From the NCBI RefSeq assembly GCF_023704175.1, contig NZ_CP084530.1, positions 1,758,001 through 1,822,000 of the forward strand: a stretch of DNA of 64,000 nt, written 5' to 3'. How positions within the stretch are numbered: the first letter of the stretch is position 1; every line of letters begins with the position of its first letter. Of this stretch, positions 8,560 to 16,436 are shown piece after piece. The notes beneath the pieces are model-generated. The model searched no databases. It worked only from the letters and a program-made list of their open reading frames with translations, and was not told where the DNA came from. The translations under genes were made by a program, and so were the position numbers. Source of the stretch: Paenibacillus sp. YPG26. GTDB lineage: Bacteria > Bacillota > Bacilli > Paenibacillales > Paenibacillaceae.

Positions 8560-10152
8560 TTAGGAAAGGACAATTTCTTGTGCCGCATTGATCTCTGGAA
8601 GCTTGATCAACTCTTCAAGCACTTCCTTTGATACAGCCTTATCGACTGTCAGCACCATGATGGCCTCACCGCCAACGATTTTACGTCCAACTTGCATCGC
8701 AGCGATGTTCACATCATTATTTCCAAGAAGTGTGCCGACTTTACCAATAATACCTGGTTTGTCATTATGGGAGATGTAGATCAGGTTACCTTTAGGCTCG
8801 ATATCGACAGGGAATTTGTTGATTTGTACAACACGGTCTCCATATCCGGATAGCAGAGTTCCCGCAACGCGCTGCTCTTCGCCGCTTTGAAGCTTGAGGG
8901 ATACGCTGATCAGGTTCGTGAAGTCTTTGGTTGCTGTAGATTTGGATACAACCACATCGATATCACGAGCTTTAGCCAAGTGCATGGAGTTGACAATATT
9001 CACATCATTTCCGAAATGACGGGAGAGAAGGCCTTTAACAATATAGCGGGTAAGAGGCTGAGTGTCCACTTCGGACAGGTCGCCTGCATAGTTAACGACA
9101 ATCTCTTTAACAGCTTCATTATTGATTTGAGCTGCGATCGTACCCAGCTTTTCACCCAGTCCGAAGTATGGTTGAAGCTTGTTCATCACGCTTGGAGCAA
9201 CCGGAGGCATGTTCACCGCATTCTTGAATGGCTCGTCTCTCAGGATGTGCAGAACCTGCTCAGATACATCGATAGCCACGTTCTCTTGAGCTTCAATCGT
9301 TGAAGCACCCAAGTGAGGAGTTACAATAATCTTCGGGTTGTTCAAGAACGGATGATCTGGCTGTGGCGGCTCATGTTCAAATACGTCGAAAGCTGCTCCG
9401 GCTACGATTCCTTGATTCACAGCTTCAACAAGCGCATTCTCATCGATAACTCCCCCGCGGGCACAGTTAATGATGCGCATGCCTTTCTTCATAACCGCGA
9501 ATTGAGGTGTGGAGATGATTCCGCGTGTCTCAGGCGTTAATGGTGTGTGTACAGTGATGAAGTCCGCGTTACGAACAATATCATCAACGCTTGCAAGCTT
9601 CACACCCAGCTTCTCGGCACGTTCTTCAGTAAGGAACGGGTCATAACCGAGGATGTCCATACCAAAAGCTTTGGCACGCTTGGCAACTTCACTTCCGATG
9701 CGTCCCATTCCCAGAACACCAAGGGTTTTGTTGCGGAGCTCGACACCAAGGAAGGACTTGCGGTCCCAGGTTCCGCTAATGGTCTTGGCATAGGCTTGTG
9801 GAATATGTCTGGCAAGGGCCATCATCATGGCCAAGGCATGCTCACAGGTAGTGATGGTGTTACCATCAGGAGCATTAATAACAATGATTCCGCGCTGCGT
9901 AGCTGCTTCAAGGTTAATATTGTCGACACCAACACCGGCACGGCCTACTACTTTGAGGCGCTCACCGGCTGCCATGATTTTCTCAGTAACTGTTGTTTGG
10001 CTGCGAACGAGAAGTGCGTCGTACTCGGGGATAATGCGGATTAATTCTTCCTCACTTAGCCCAGTCTTTTTCTCTACTACGACATCTTCTGCATCAACGA
10101 GCTGTTGAATCCCTAGATCACTGATCGGATCCGATACTAACACCTTATACAT
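8560..10152 (-). CDS. serA: D-3-phosphoglycerate dehydrogenase
   Basis: SerA catalyses the first step of serine synthesis, oxidising 3-phosphoglycerate with NAD. The 530-residue long form has a split substrate domain and a central Rossmann domain ([16 protein letters not shown]), with catalytic Arg/Glu/His positions in INCARGG, FEHEPP and PHLGAST. An intervening domain and a C-terminal ACT domain (about 455-530, [17 protein letters not shown]) follow. Start ATG 10152 has the perfect site GGAGGAAAT just upstream; longer in-frame extensions lack one. A serine-type T-box leader precedes it, so control by uncharged tRNA-Ser is likely. Confidence 0.94.
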   Translation of the reverse strand: MYKVLVSDPISDLGIQQLVDAEDVVVEKKTGLSEEELIRIIPEYDALLVRSQTTVTEKIMAAGERLKVVGRAGVGVDNINLEAATQRGIIVINAPDGNTITTCEHALAMMMALARHIPQAYAKTISGTWDRKSFLGVELRNKTLGVLGMGRIGSEVAKRAKAFGMDILGYDPFLTEERAEKLGVKLASVDDIVRNADFITVHTPLTPETRGIISTPQFAVMKKGMRIINCARGGVIDENALVEAVNQGIVAGAAFDVFEHEPPQPDHPFLNNPKIIVTPHLGASTIEAQENVAIDVSEQVLHILRDEPFKNAVNMPPVAPSVMNKLQPYFGLGEKLGTIAAQINNEAVKEIVVNYAGDLSEVDTQPLTRYIVKGLLSRHFGNDVNIVNSMHLAKARDIDVVVSKSTATKDFTNLISVSLKLQSGEEQRVAGTLLSGYGDRVVQINKFPVDIEPKGNLIYISHNDKPGIIGKVGTLLGNNDVNIAAMQVGRKIVGGEAIMVLTVDKAVSKEVLEELIKLPEINAAQEIVLS

Positions 10153-10302
10153 GTTGATTTCCTCCTCCAAAATTGAATGCTCGTAATATAGGTACCTATA
10201 TTCGACATTATTAATTAAAAGGCCCGCCAAAAAAATGGCTGAATCCTTAAAATACTCTCTTTAATTCATTATAGCAGCAACGTGACAAAGGGAAAATATA
10301 AA

Positions 10303-10575
10303 TAAAAAAACTCCCGACCCGCATACTACTACCGTAGTAAGGGACGAAAGTTGATCGTGGTACCACCCTAATTCACTGTCCTTTGCAGGAACAGCCTCAG
10401 TGTCTGGTTAGACAAAATGATAACGGAGTTAATCCGATTACACCTACTACAATGTTCGGTATAATAACTCAGGAGTGCTAAAGACCACATCTTAGCTGCC
10501 GGTTTGCAGCAACCACCGACTCTCTGTAAGCTTCAAAGTGACTTTTTTCCTTCAACGTGTTTGGCGAACTAATTT
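10303..10575 (-). promoter_or_regulatory. T-box leader of serA (probable tRNA-Ser sensor)
   Basis: Read on the minus strand, the leader contains the hallmark T-box AGGGTGGTACCACG (10369-10356). Stem I elements AGAGAG and a GGTGGTTGCTG...AACCGGC distal stem lie upstream. A specifier-like context TTT-AGC-ACTCC puts codon AGC (Ser) at 10479-10477. A terminator (10346-10304) with TACTAC/GTAGTA and CCC/GGG pairing plus seven T completes it. A promoter TTGACA (10611-10606) with TACATT 18 bp downstream gives a start near 10575. The serine specifier fits serA. The variable T-box base is U, which would form a G-U pair if tRNA-Ser ends in G73. Confidence 0.9.
10304..10346 (-). terminator. T-box regulated terminator of serA
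   Basis: On the minus strand, CCCTTACTAC pairs with GTAGTA-TGC-GGG and runs into seven consecutive T. It is the alternative to the antiterminator that includes the T-box sequence. Confidence 0.8.
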
Positions 10576-10702
10576 TTCCATAATGTATCATAGCCTCTCG
10601 AAGAGTGTCAATAGCATAAGTAACAGCATTCTGCCCGTTCTTGAATCTCCAGCCGTTTTTGGGTATGATTTTCATATTATACTTTAAAGGACAGACACCC
10701 TA

Positions 10703-11296
10703 ATGAAAAAATTCAAGTTTGGCAAGATCGAGATTAAGCCTATTGAGCCAGGGCAGCTGAATGAGCGGCTATTATTAATTAATTTGTATATTACCCAGGG
10801 TCTGGCCTTACTCATTGGTCTTATTGTAGTGTTCTTCCAGAAACAAAGTCTTATGAAGCTGTTTGAGCTCCCGGAAGGTCTTGGATTTCTGTATTGGGGG
10901 GCGGGGCTTGCCGGACTAATGTTCACCATTGATCTGGTGCTGTCCAAAGTGATTCCGGAAGAAAGCATGGATGATGGCGGCATTAACGAAATGCTATTTA
11001 GAAAAAGACCTGTATGGCACATTATCCTTATTGCGGCTTTTGTCGCGATTTGTGAGGAGCTCCTATTCCGCGGGGCAATTCAGCATGCCATTGGTCCCTA
11101 CTGGACAAGCATTATTTTTGCTATTATTCATATAAGATATTTGAAGCACTGGATTCCGACAGGCTGGGTATTTCTTAGCAGTTATGGACTGGGTTACATC
11201 TACATTCATTCAGGAACGTTATGGGCACCTATTGTGTGCCATTTCATCATAGACCTGGTGTCTGGAATGATTATTCGATTTCGGAGGGCAAGATGA
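10703..11296 (+). CDS. CPBP (CAAX/Rce1-like) family intramembrane protease
   Basis: This 197-residue membrane protein carries the two conserved motifs of the CPBP glutamic protease family: EELLFRG (Glu-Glu-x3-Arg, near residues 118-124) and FAIIHIRY, where the His lies about 30 residues later. A last conserved HFIIDL segment is near the C-terminus. Four or more hydrophobic helices are visible. The position downstream and divergent from serA matches Bacillus ypbD. The cellular substrate is unknown. Its TGA overlaps the next gene start (ATGA). Confidence 0.85.
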   Translation: MKKFKFGKIEIKPIEPGQLNERLLLINLYITQGLALLIGLIVVFFQKQSLMKLFELPEGLGFLYWGAGLAGLMFTIDLVLSKVIPEESMDDGGINEMLFRKRPVWHIILIAAFVAICEELLFRGAIQHAIGPYWTSIIFAIIHIRYLKHWIPTGWVFLSSYGLGYIYIHSGTLWAPIVCHFIIDLVSGMIIRFRRAR

Positions 11297-11679
11297 ACGA
11301 GCGCTTGAGCAGAGTAGAGCGGTACAGCCGCAAGCAGCATGAGATAAGAGCGGTTCGGGATAGGGCAGCACAGGTGACCGAAGGGGCGATTGGAGATCAG
11401 GTACGGCTCAGCAGAAGTAAAATTCACGGGAACAGGACGGATAGACAGGTGTCTGCCCCCGTCGTAGATAATATTGAACTTGATGAACCTTCTTCCGCTA
11501 TAATAGCTGAGGACGAAATGTCAGCCGCAGAGATGCCTCCAAGAAGAGAAGTGTACCCTTCTCAGAGGATCAAATGGACTAAATGGTTCTATAATTCTCT
11601 GGTTATTATTTTTATTGCACTTTTAATTTTATTGTTCTTCTGGGGTATGCAGCAATCGACCTGGGGCAAACAACACTAG
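11293..11679 (+). CDS. Small tail-anchored membrane protein, hypothetical
   Basis: I do not recognise a family. The 128-residue product is charged and hydrophilic for about 95 residues (arginine/glutamate rich start NERLSRVERYSRKQHE). It ends in one strong hydrophobic helix (SLVIIFIALLILLFFWG), with only about ten residues beyond it. ATG 11293 overlaps the stop of the CPBP protease and has GGAGGG upstream, so it is translationally coupled. By position it corresponds to Bacillus ypbE, but no LysM domain is present. Confidence 0.75.
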   Translation: MNERLSRVERYSRKQHEIRAVRDRAAQVTEGAIGDQVRLSRSKIHGNRTDRQVSAPVVDNIELDEPSSAIIAEDEMSAAEMPPRREVYPSQRIKWTKWFYNSLVIIFIALLILLFFWGMQQSTWGKQH

Positions 11680-11682
11680 CAG

Positions 11683-11716
11683 AACAGCAGTCTCCGTTTA
11701 ATGGAGACTGCTGTTT
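11683..11716 (+). terminator. Terminator after the CPBP operon
   Basis: AACAGCAGTCTCC pairs with GGAGACTGCTGTT around a short loop. The natural T-tract appears interrupted because an insertion sequence begins right at its end. Confidence 0.8.
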
Positions 11717-11799
11717 GGTATTATCCCCTTCTAGTAGACAAGAGAAAAAAGACATCTGGTAAGATGGATTTAATTCTTGTTGAGCGGAGGGGATTTTTC

Positions 11800-12099
11800 A
11801 TGGCCAAAAAGGGGCAAACCTTTCGGAAGTACTCCTTGGAATTAAAGATGGAGGCAGTCCGGTTGGTGAACGAGGAGCAGAGGAGTATTCGTGAAGTGGC
11901 GAAACAGTTGGGCGTTCGTAATAAGTCTCAGGTACAAACCTGGGCAACAAAATATCGAACAGGTGAGATTTTAGAGCCAACTAGCCCAAGACGAGGACGA
12001 CCGAAAACGAAGTTTTCCAGCATGGAAGAAGAAATGGCGTATCTACGAGCGGAGATTGAATATTTAAAAAAGCAGTATCCAAATCTGCACAAGGAGTGA
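11800..12099 (+). CDS. IS3-family transposase OrfA
   Basis: This 99-residue DNA-binding subunit has a helix-turn-helix (EEQRSIREVAKQLGVRN, about residues 27-43) and a C-terminal leucine-zipper-like helix (MEEEMAYLRAEIEYLKK). Start ATG 11800 follows GCGGAGGGG. Near its end is the slippery heptamer A-AAA-AAG (12066-12072) in the correct register, and the -1 frame is open from there into orfB. A fused OrfAB transposase by programmed -1 frameshifting is therefore expected. Confidence 0.92.
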   Translation: MAKKGQTFRKYSLELKMEAVRLVNEEQRSIREVAKQLGVRNKSQVQTWATKYRTGEILEPTSPRRGRPKTKFSSMEEEMAYLRAEIEYLKKQYPNLHKE

Positions 12100-12962
12100 C
12101 GAAGAAAGCAACCAGGTTCGGAATCATCGAGGAAATGCGAGAGAGGTATTCACTGAAATGGCTATTAGAGGTAGCCCATGTTTCACGAGCAGGCTATTAC
12201 AAATGGAGAAGGGCTCAGCAGACAGCCTGGCAGCGTAAAGAAAGGGACAAGCTACTGGAAGCTCATATGTTGTCGCTCCACCGCCTTCATCCCTACTTTG
12301 GTTATCTGCGTATGACGGTTGCTTTACGGAAAGAAGGCCTCGTAGTTAACCACAAAAGGGTCTACCGGATTATGAAGAAATTGGGGATTCAGTCGGCCAT
12401 TCGAAAGAAGCGTCGTTTTTTCGGTAAACAGGCTTCTGTCGTGAATCCCAATCGGCTGGATCGTCAATTTCAGGCGGATACTCCTTTATCTAAACTGGCT
12501 ACCGACATTACCTACATACGGGTTGGGGAACGGTTTGTCTACCTTTCGGCGATCCAGGATCTGTATAACAACGAGATCGTAGCATGGCACCTTTCGGAAC
12601 GAAACGATCTGGCTCTGGTCAACGAAACGCTAGACGCGTTAAGTAAAGATGTAAATTTGGAGGGAGCTATTCTCCATTCAGACCAGGGATTTCAATACAC
12701 CTCCAAACCATTTAACCGTAAACTTACTGGACTTGGGATCCTCGGAAGCCATTCCAGACGCGGAAACTGTCTGGACAATGCATGCATAGAATCCTTCTTT
12801 TCTCATCTGAAGACGGAAAAGATATATTTAAGCAAGCCCCAAACCTTAGCTGAGGTAGAAAAACAGGTGCGCGAGTATATTTCATTTTATAACCAAAGTA
12901 GATTCCAGAAAAAACTAAACAACCGTTCCCCGGTTGAATACCGAGAAACGGTTGCTGCTTAA
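12096..12962 (+). CDS. IS3-family transposase OrfB (DDE catalytic domain)
   Basis: This 288-residue product has an N-terminal HTH_21-like region (HPYFGYLRMTVAL, KRVYRIMKKLGI) and an rve integrase core. The catalytic acids are visible: Asp in TDITYIRV, Asp in HSDQGFQY and Glu in CIESFFSHLKTE. The residues around them match active IS3 enzymes and no stop interrupts the frame. GTG 12096 overlaps the orfA stop. Expression is more likely through -1 frameshifting from orfA at 12066-12072. Confidence 0.92.
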   Translation: MTKKATRFGIIEEMRERYSLKWLLEVAHVSRAGYYKWRRAQQTAWQRKERDKLLEAHMLSLHRLHPYFGYLRMTVALRKEGLVVNHKRVYRIMKKLGIQSAIRKKRRFFGKQASVVNPNRLDRQFQADTPLSKLATDITYIRVGERFVYLSAIQDLYNNEIVAWHLSERNDLALVNETLDALSKDVNLEGAILHSDQGFQYTSKPFNRKLTGLGILGSHSRRGNCLDNACIESFFSHLKTEKIYLSKPQTLAEVEKQVREYISFYNQSRFQKKLNNRSPVEYRETVAA

Positions 12963-13102
12963 ACATGTCTTTTTAGACCTGTCTACTTGACAGGGGTATG
13001 ACCAGTTCTTTGGCTTTTTATGAAGTGAATTAAGGCCATCTTAACGATTAATAGCTGACAGAAGCGCCTGGCAGTTGTATTGCACGAAGCAGGATACATG
13101 GA

Positions 13103-14020
13103 TCACTTGCCCGTAGCTGCCGGGGGTTCTAAAGAGATGCTTGCCGGATCCACGAAGCTGTAGCCTTTATCCGTAAGCTTTGTTAATAGGGTATCCAAGG
13201 CTTCAACAGTCCAAGGAAGCTCATGCATGAGAATATTTGCACCCGGATGGAGCTGATCGAGAACATTTTTGACGACTTTATCCGGATTGGTGCTCTTGTT
13301 CTTAGTCTTCAGAGTCCAATCAAGTGATCCGTTAGACCACGTCATATAGAGCAGCTTATTCTCCTTGGCGACTTGGCGCGCGGTCTCTCCACCCTCACCA
13401 AAAGGGGGACGGAAGAACACAGGGGTTTCACCCGTCAACTCCTTAACGGTCTTCTGAACATCCTCAATCTGCTTCCTCACCTTGGGGAGGGGCTGTGATT
13501 TGAGAGAAATGTGGTCCCAGCTGTGATTGCCAATGGGCTGACCCCGGTCGTGAATGAGCTTGAGCAGCTCGGGGTTCTCTTTGATGCGGTATCCGTTGAC
13601 GAAGAAGATAGCCTTGGCTTTATGCTTATCAAGCACATCAATAATACCATTTATCCACTTTTGGTCCTTCGGTCCATCATCGAAGGTCAGAAGAACGACT
13701 TTACTCTCCACACCTTTTTCGTTCGGGACAATGTTGTAGGCTTTGTTCATGTGGTATTTAATCTCCGGAACCGCGCTCGCCTTGTTTTGGTCGTCCTTGG
13801 CAGGTGATCTGGTTCCCGGCTTATTGTCTGCATTCGTGTCTGTATCCTGAGCAGGCTTGTCCAGTGGGGCAGTGGGCTCAGCTTGGGTCTGTGTCCGGGC
13901 TTGACCGCTGTTATTAGCATTCAAGTCACTTGGGGGCTTGTCTGTATTCTGTCCGCATGCACTTAAGATTAAGAATGAGGCGGCTAAGAATAGAAGCTTT
14001 CTCTTCAACAATAATCTCAT
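13103..14020 (-). CDS. Polysaccharide deacetylase lipoprotein
   Basis: The 305-residue product begins with a lipoprotein signal (lipobox LSAC, Cys about 22) and an 80-residue Thr/Asp/Pro-rich linker. A NodB-type carbohydrate esterase 4 domain follows. Its motifs are TFDDGP (metal-binding Asp pair), HSWDH (metal His pair), RPPFGE (catalytic Arg) and a late ILMHELP segment. It probably removes acetyl groups from peptidoglycan or another cell-wall polymer outside the membrane. Compared with B. subtilis PdaA, the lipid anchor and long linker differ. It is divergent from the next small gene and lies just beyond the insertion sequence. Confidence 0.9.
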   Translation of the reverse strand: MRLLLKRKLLFLAASFLILSACGQNTDKPPSDLNANNSGQARTQTQAEPTAPLDKPAQDTDTNADNKPGTRSPAKDDQNKASAVPEIKYHMNKAYNIVPNEKGVESKVVLLTFDDGPKDQKWINGIIDVLDKHKAKAIFFVNGYRIKENPELLKLIHDRGQPIGNHSWDHISLKSQPLPKVRKQIEDVQKTVKELTGETPVFFRPPFGEGGETARQVAKENKLLYMTWSNGSLDWTLKTKNKSTNPDKVVKNVLDQLHPGANILMHELPWTVEALDTLLTKLTDKGYSFVDPASISLEPPAATGK

Positions 14021-14104
14021 CTCGCTTTCTGTATTCCACCCGCATGAGTTGGCTTCGTTTGGCTAACACTACATACGATTCTAACATACAAGGAGGTGTT
14101 TAAC

Positions 14105-14440
14105 GTGAATTCTTCCTCATTTATAGGAGGTCTGATTCTAGGTGCGGCAGGTGCTGTCTGGTTAAGCAAGAGACAATCCCATTTGTTAAGCTCAGCCGGG
14201 TCGCTGAACTTGTCTGGACTCACCAATAAGAAGCATGAGTGCTCCTCCACAGGGTCTGCAGCCTCGTCTTTCGGCTCCCATGCGGGCCAGGTGACTCCCA
14301 GTTCAGCGCCGGCCAGCTCGGCTAATTCGAAGGAATCCAACTTGAACACAATCAAGAGTATTATCAAGGGGAATCCAGGCCTTCACCGGGAAGTGGAGCA
14401 AATCCTCAAAGAGACAGGTACAGTCATACCAGGTTTATAA
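14105..14440 (+). CDS. Small membrane-anchored protein, hypothetical
   Basis: I do not recognise a family. The 111-residue product has one N-terminal glycine/alanine-rich helix (SFIGGLILGAAGAVWLS), a low-complexity Ser/Ala/Gly stretch (about 30-80), and a C-terminal charged segment (NTIKSIIKGNPGLHREVEQIL). GTG 14105 is preferred over GTG 14096, because the latter lies inside the Shine-Dalgarno site AAGGAGGTG. A strong terminator follows, so it is a single-gene unit divergent from the deacetylase. Confidence 0.65.
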   Translation: MNSSSFIGGLILGAAGAVWLSKRQSHLLSSAGSLNLSGLTNKKHECSSTGSAASSFGSHAGQVTPSSAPASSANSKESNLNTIKSIIKGNPGLHREVEQILKETGTVIPGL

Positions 14441-14455
14441 ACGGATTTAACAACA

Positions 14456-14503
14456 AAAGAATCATTTCCGGCGCCCTCGGCGTACCAGGAAGTGATTCTT
14501 TTG
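14456..14503 (+). terminator. Terminator after the 111-residue gene
   Basis: AAAAGAATCATTTCC pairs with GGAAGTGATTCTTTT around a GC-rich loop. The A-run/T-run symmetry could make it work in both directions. Confidence 0.85.
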
Positions 14504-14721
14504 TCATCAGTATGCCCGGACCGGCTGATCCTGGGAACAGAATTCTATATCTTATTGATATAACCAGAATTTAAGGCTTATTTCTTTAGCTCAATCTGTA
14601 TATTTGCGTGCATTTGAAGAAAATAAATGATAACATACTTACATAGAACCATTTCCAGCACAATATAAAACAGGTACCACAAACTGTTGATAAACTCGGC
14701 TTGGAGAGGAGGATCCTGTAT

Positions 14722-15336
14722 ATGAAGATAGAAAGATTGGGCCAGGATAAGATACGGATTTTCCTCACTTTTGACGATCTTAGCGAGAGAGGCATTCAGA
14801 AAGAGGACATGTGGCAGGAGATTCCTAAAGTCCATGATCTGTTCACTGAAATGATGGATCAAGCTTATAGTGAAGTAGGCTTTGATGCCTCAGGTCCTCT
14901 TGCCGTTGAAGTGTTCGCTCTTCCCGCACAGGGAATGGTCGTCATTGTGACACGGGGGAAATATGAGAATCATCAATTTGGTTCATTGCATGAGGATGAA
15001 ATGCCGGAAGAAATTTATGAAATGGAAGTCACGCTCGAACTAAGCGATGCTATTGTCTATGCTTTTAATGATTTTGAAGCATTGATCGAAGCCGCTCATG
15101 TTTTGCAGCCAACGATTACCGAGACCGGCAGATTATTTAATTATAAAGGGAAATGGATTCTACACTTCGAGCCTGATGACTTAGATGAAGGTAAGCACCC
15201 TGCACTTATTGCGGTATTAGCCGAGTATGGAGAAGCAACCTCAGTTACTCCAGCTGTACTCGAAGAATATGGTAAGCTTGTGATGGCAGAGAATGCAATC
15301 CGTGTAATTTGCGAGCATTTCAAGCGTCAGACTTAA
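14722..15336 (+). CDS. mecA: Adaptor protein MecA (or its paralogue YpbH)
   Basis: MecA adaptors deliver substrates such as ComK to the ClpC ATPase for ClpCP degradation. The 204-residue protein has the typical N-terminal substrate-binding domain (MKIERLGQDKIRIFLTFDDL, about 1-80). A Glu/acid-rich linker (HEDEMPEEIYEME) and a C-terminal ClpC-binding/dimer domain follow. ATG 14722 follows GGAGAGGAGGATC. B. subtilis carries the MecA paralogue YpbH in this neighbourhood, so orthology to YpbH rather than MecA is possible. Confidence 0.88.
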   Translation: MKIERLGQDKIRIFLTFDDLSERGIQKEDMWQEIPKVHDLFTEMMDQAYSEVGFDASGPLAVEVFALPAQGMVVIVTRGKYENHQFGSLHEDEMPEEIYEMEVTLELSDAIVYAFNDFEALIEAAHVLQPTITETGRLFNYKGKWILHFEPDDLDEGKHPALIAVLAEYGEATSVTPAVLEEYGKLVMAENAIRVICEHFKRQT

Positions 15337-15437
15337 GCTATAATAGATACTTGCAGATATGCAACTTAGGGCGGCGGTTACTTGGGAACCGCCGCTTGCA
15401 TTAGGTAGGGCGGCGACAACAAAAGGAGGAGAAGCCG

Positions 15438-16127
15438 TTGCTTTGGCTTGCTATAGGAACTGCAGCGGTGGCTCCAGGGGTCGCGCTGCTTACCTATTTT
15501 TATTTGAAGGATAAATACGATTCTGAGCCTCTTCATATGGTAATCAAGATATTTCTGCTCGGATTCCTGATCGTACTGCCGATCATGATTCTTCAGCGGG
15601 GAATGACCTATTGGCTTGGGAGTCATTCATTGGTTGAATCTTTTCTTGTCTCTGCAGGGATTGAGGAGCTCATCAAATGGTTCGTGCTGTATCATATGAT
15701 CTACAACCATATGGAGTTTGATGAACCTTATGATGGAATTGTGTATGCAACGGCGGTATCGCTTGGTTTTGCTACGGTGGAGAATGTGATATTTGCTCTT
15801 GCCCATCAGGCATCTGTAGATGTGCTTCTTGTCCGTGCTCTTCTTCCGGTATCGGGACATGCCATGTTCGGCGTTATTATGGGTTATTATTTAGGCCGGT
15901 CCAAGTTCTCTGTCGGGCATAAGAGACACAAATTCCTGCTCTTTTCCCTGCTGATGCCTGTATTCTGGCATGGGGTATATGATTGGATCCTTAATTACAC
16001 TACGCAATACTGGATTTGGTATATTATTCCTTTGATGGCGTTTCTCTGGTTCGGTGGAATCGGCAAGATGTACCGTGCCAATGACAGATCACCGTTCCGG
16101 CTTACGGAAGCTGGAGGCAGCGATTAA
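15438..16127 (+). CDS. prsW: Intramembrane protease PrsW
   Basis: PrsW is a polytopic membrane metalloprotease-like enzyme that makes the site-1 cut in the anti-sigma factor RsiW in Bacillus. The 229-residue protein shows the family motifs IEELIKW (Glu-Glu), TVENVIFA, GHAMFGVIMG and FWHGVYD, spread over about seven helices. TTG 15438 follows AAAAGGAGGA. In this window the candidate target is the ECF anti-sigma gene at 50.9 kb, but that link is an inference. The gene order prsW-ypeB lacks sleB, which lies between them in Bacillus. Confidence 0.9.
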   Translation: MLWLAIGTAAVAPGVALLTYFYLKDKYDSEPLHMVIKIFLLGFLIVLPIMILQRGMTYWLGSHSLVESFLVSAGIEELIKWFVLYHMIYNHMEFDEPYDGIVYATAVSLGFATVENVIFALAHQASVDVLLVRALLPVSGHAMFGVIMGYYLGRSKFSVGHKRHKFLLFSLLMPVFWHGVYDWILNYTTQYWIWYIIPLMAFLWFGGIGKMYRANDRSPFRLTEAGGSD

Positions 16128-16143
16128 TTCTGGTTATAATTGG

Positions 16144-16196
16144 GCACCCTATCTTAAGGCGATGAATCATCCCACTTAAGAAAGGGTGCTTTTTAT
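16144..16196 (+). terminator. Terminator after prsW
   Basis: GCACCCTATCTTAAG pairs with CTTAAGAAAGGGTGC, with one mismatch region, and runs into TTTTTATTA. The small gene at 16198 starts just beyond it. Confidence 0.8.
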
Positions 16197-16197
16197 T

Positions 16198-16347
16198 ATG
16201 CGGATAAAAGTGAAAATAATATGTAAAAATTGCGGAGAACGGTTTGTTTTGCGGGGGAAGAAGGAAAGCGGGCGTATTGAGACGGGGTTCAAGATGTGCG
16301 TCTGTGATAATATGCATCATTTTGAAATTCAGGAAGAGACGCTCTGA
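16198..16347 (+). CDS. 49-residue CxxC...CxC small protein, probable metal-binding
   Basis: This short frame encodes 49 residues with Cys pairs ICKNC (residues 9 and 12) and MCVC (about 34 and 36), a pattern like a mini zinc ribbon, and it is rich in Lys, Arg and Glu. AAAGGG lies about 12 nt before ATG 16198. I do not recognise the family. It sits exactly where Bacillus has sleB, between prsW and ypeB. The close terminator means translation would need read-through or its own promoter, so its reality is not certain. Confidence 0.55.
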   Translation: MRIKVKIICKNCGERFVLRGKKESGRIETGFKMCVCDNMHHFEIQEETL

Positions 16348-16369
16348 ATCTGAGGGATTCCAAGTTCAT

Positions 16370-16400
16370 GCATAAAGCTTCTTTCTTCTTGTCAAACTAA
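16370..16400 (+). promoter_or_regulatory. Candidate SigG (forespore) promoter of ypeB
   Basis: GCATA (16370-16374), an 18-bp spacer and CAAACTA (16393-16399) resemble the SigG consensus GHATR-N18-CATNHTA, with one mismatch. ypeB is expressed in the forespore under SigG in Bacillus, so location and type agree. Confidence 0.4.
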
Positions 16401-16436
16401 TGGCAGTTACTTGAAGAAAGGAGCTCGTGAATTTGT

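Larger units (their letters stand above)
11716..13004 (+). mobile_element. IS3-family insertion sequence (IS150-like), about 1289 bp
   Basis: The element carries overlapping orfA and orfB of an IS3-type transposase. Imperfect terminal inverted repeats extend about 40 bp: the left end TGGTATTATCCCCTTCTAGT matches the complement of the right end, TGGTCATACCCCTGTCAAGT, and an identical AAAAAGACAT lies further in. The ends are TG...CA. A 3-bp direct repeat GTT flanks it (11713-11715 and 13005-13007), the short duplication size known for this family. It landed immediately downstream of a terminator and breaks no gene. Both frames are intact, so it may be active. Confidence 0.88.

Noticed and set aside
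10478..10675. Minus-strand open frame of 65 codons before serA
   Set aside because: It runs through the T-box promoter and Stem I, has no ribosome site, and the RNA elements explain the conservation-like pattern.
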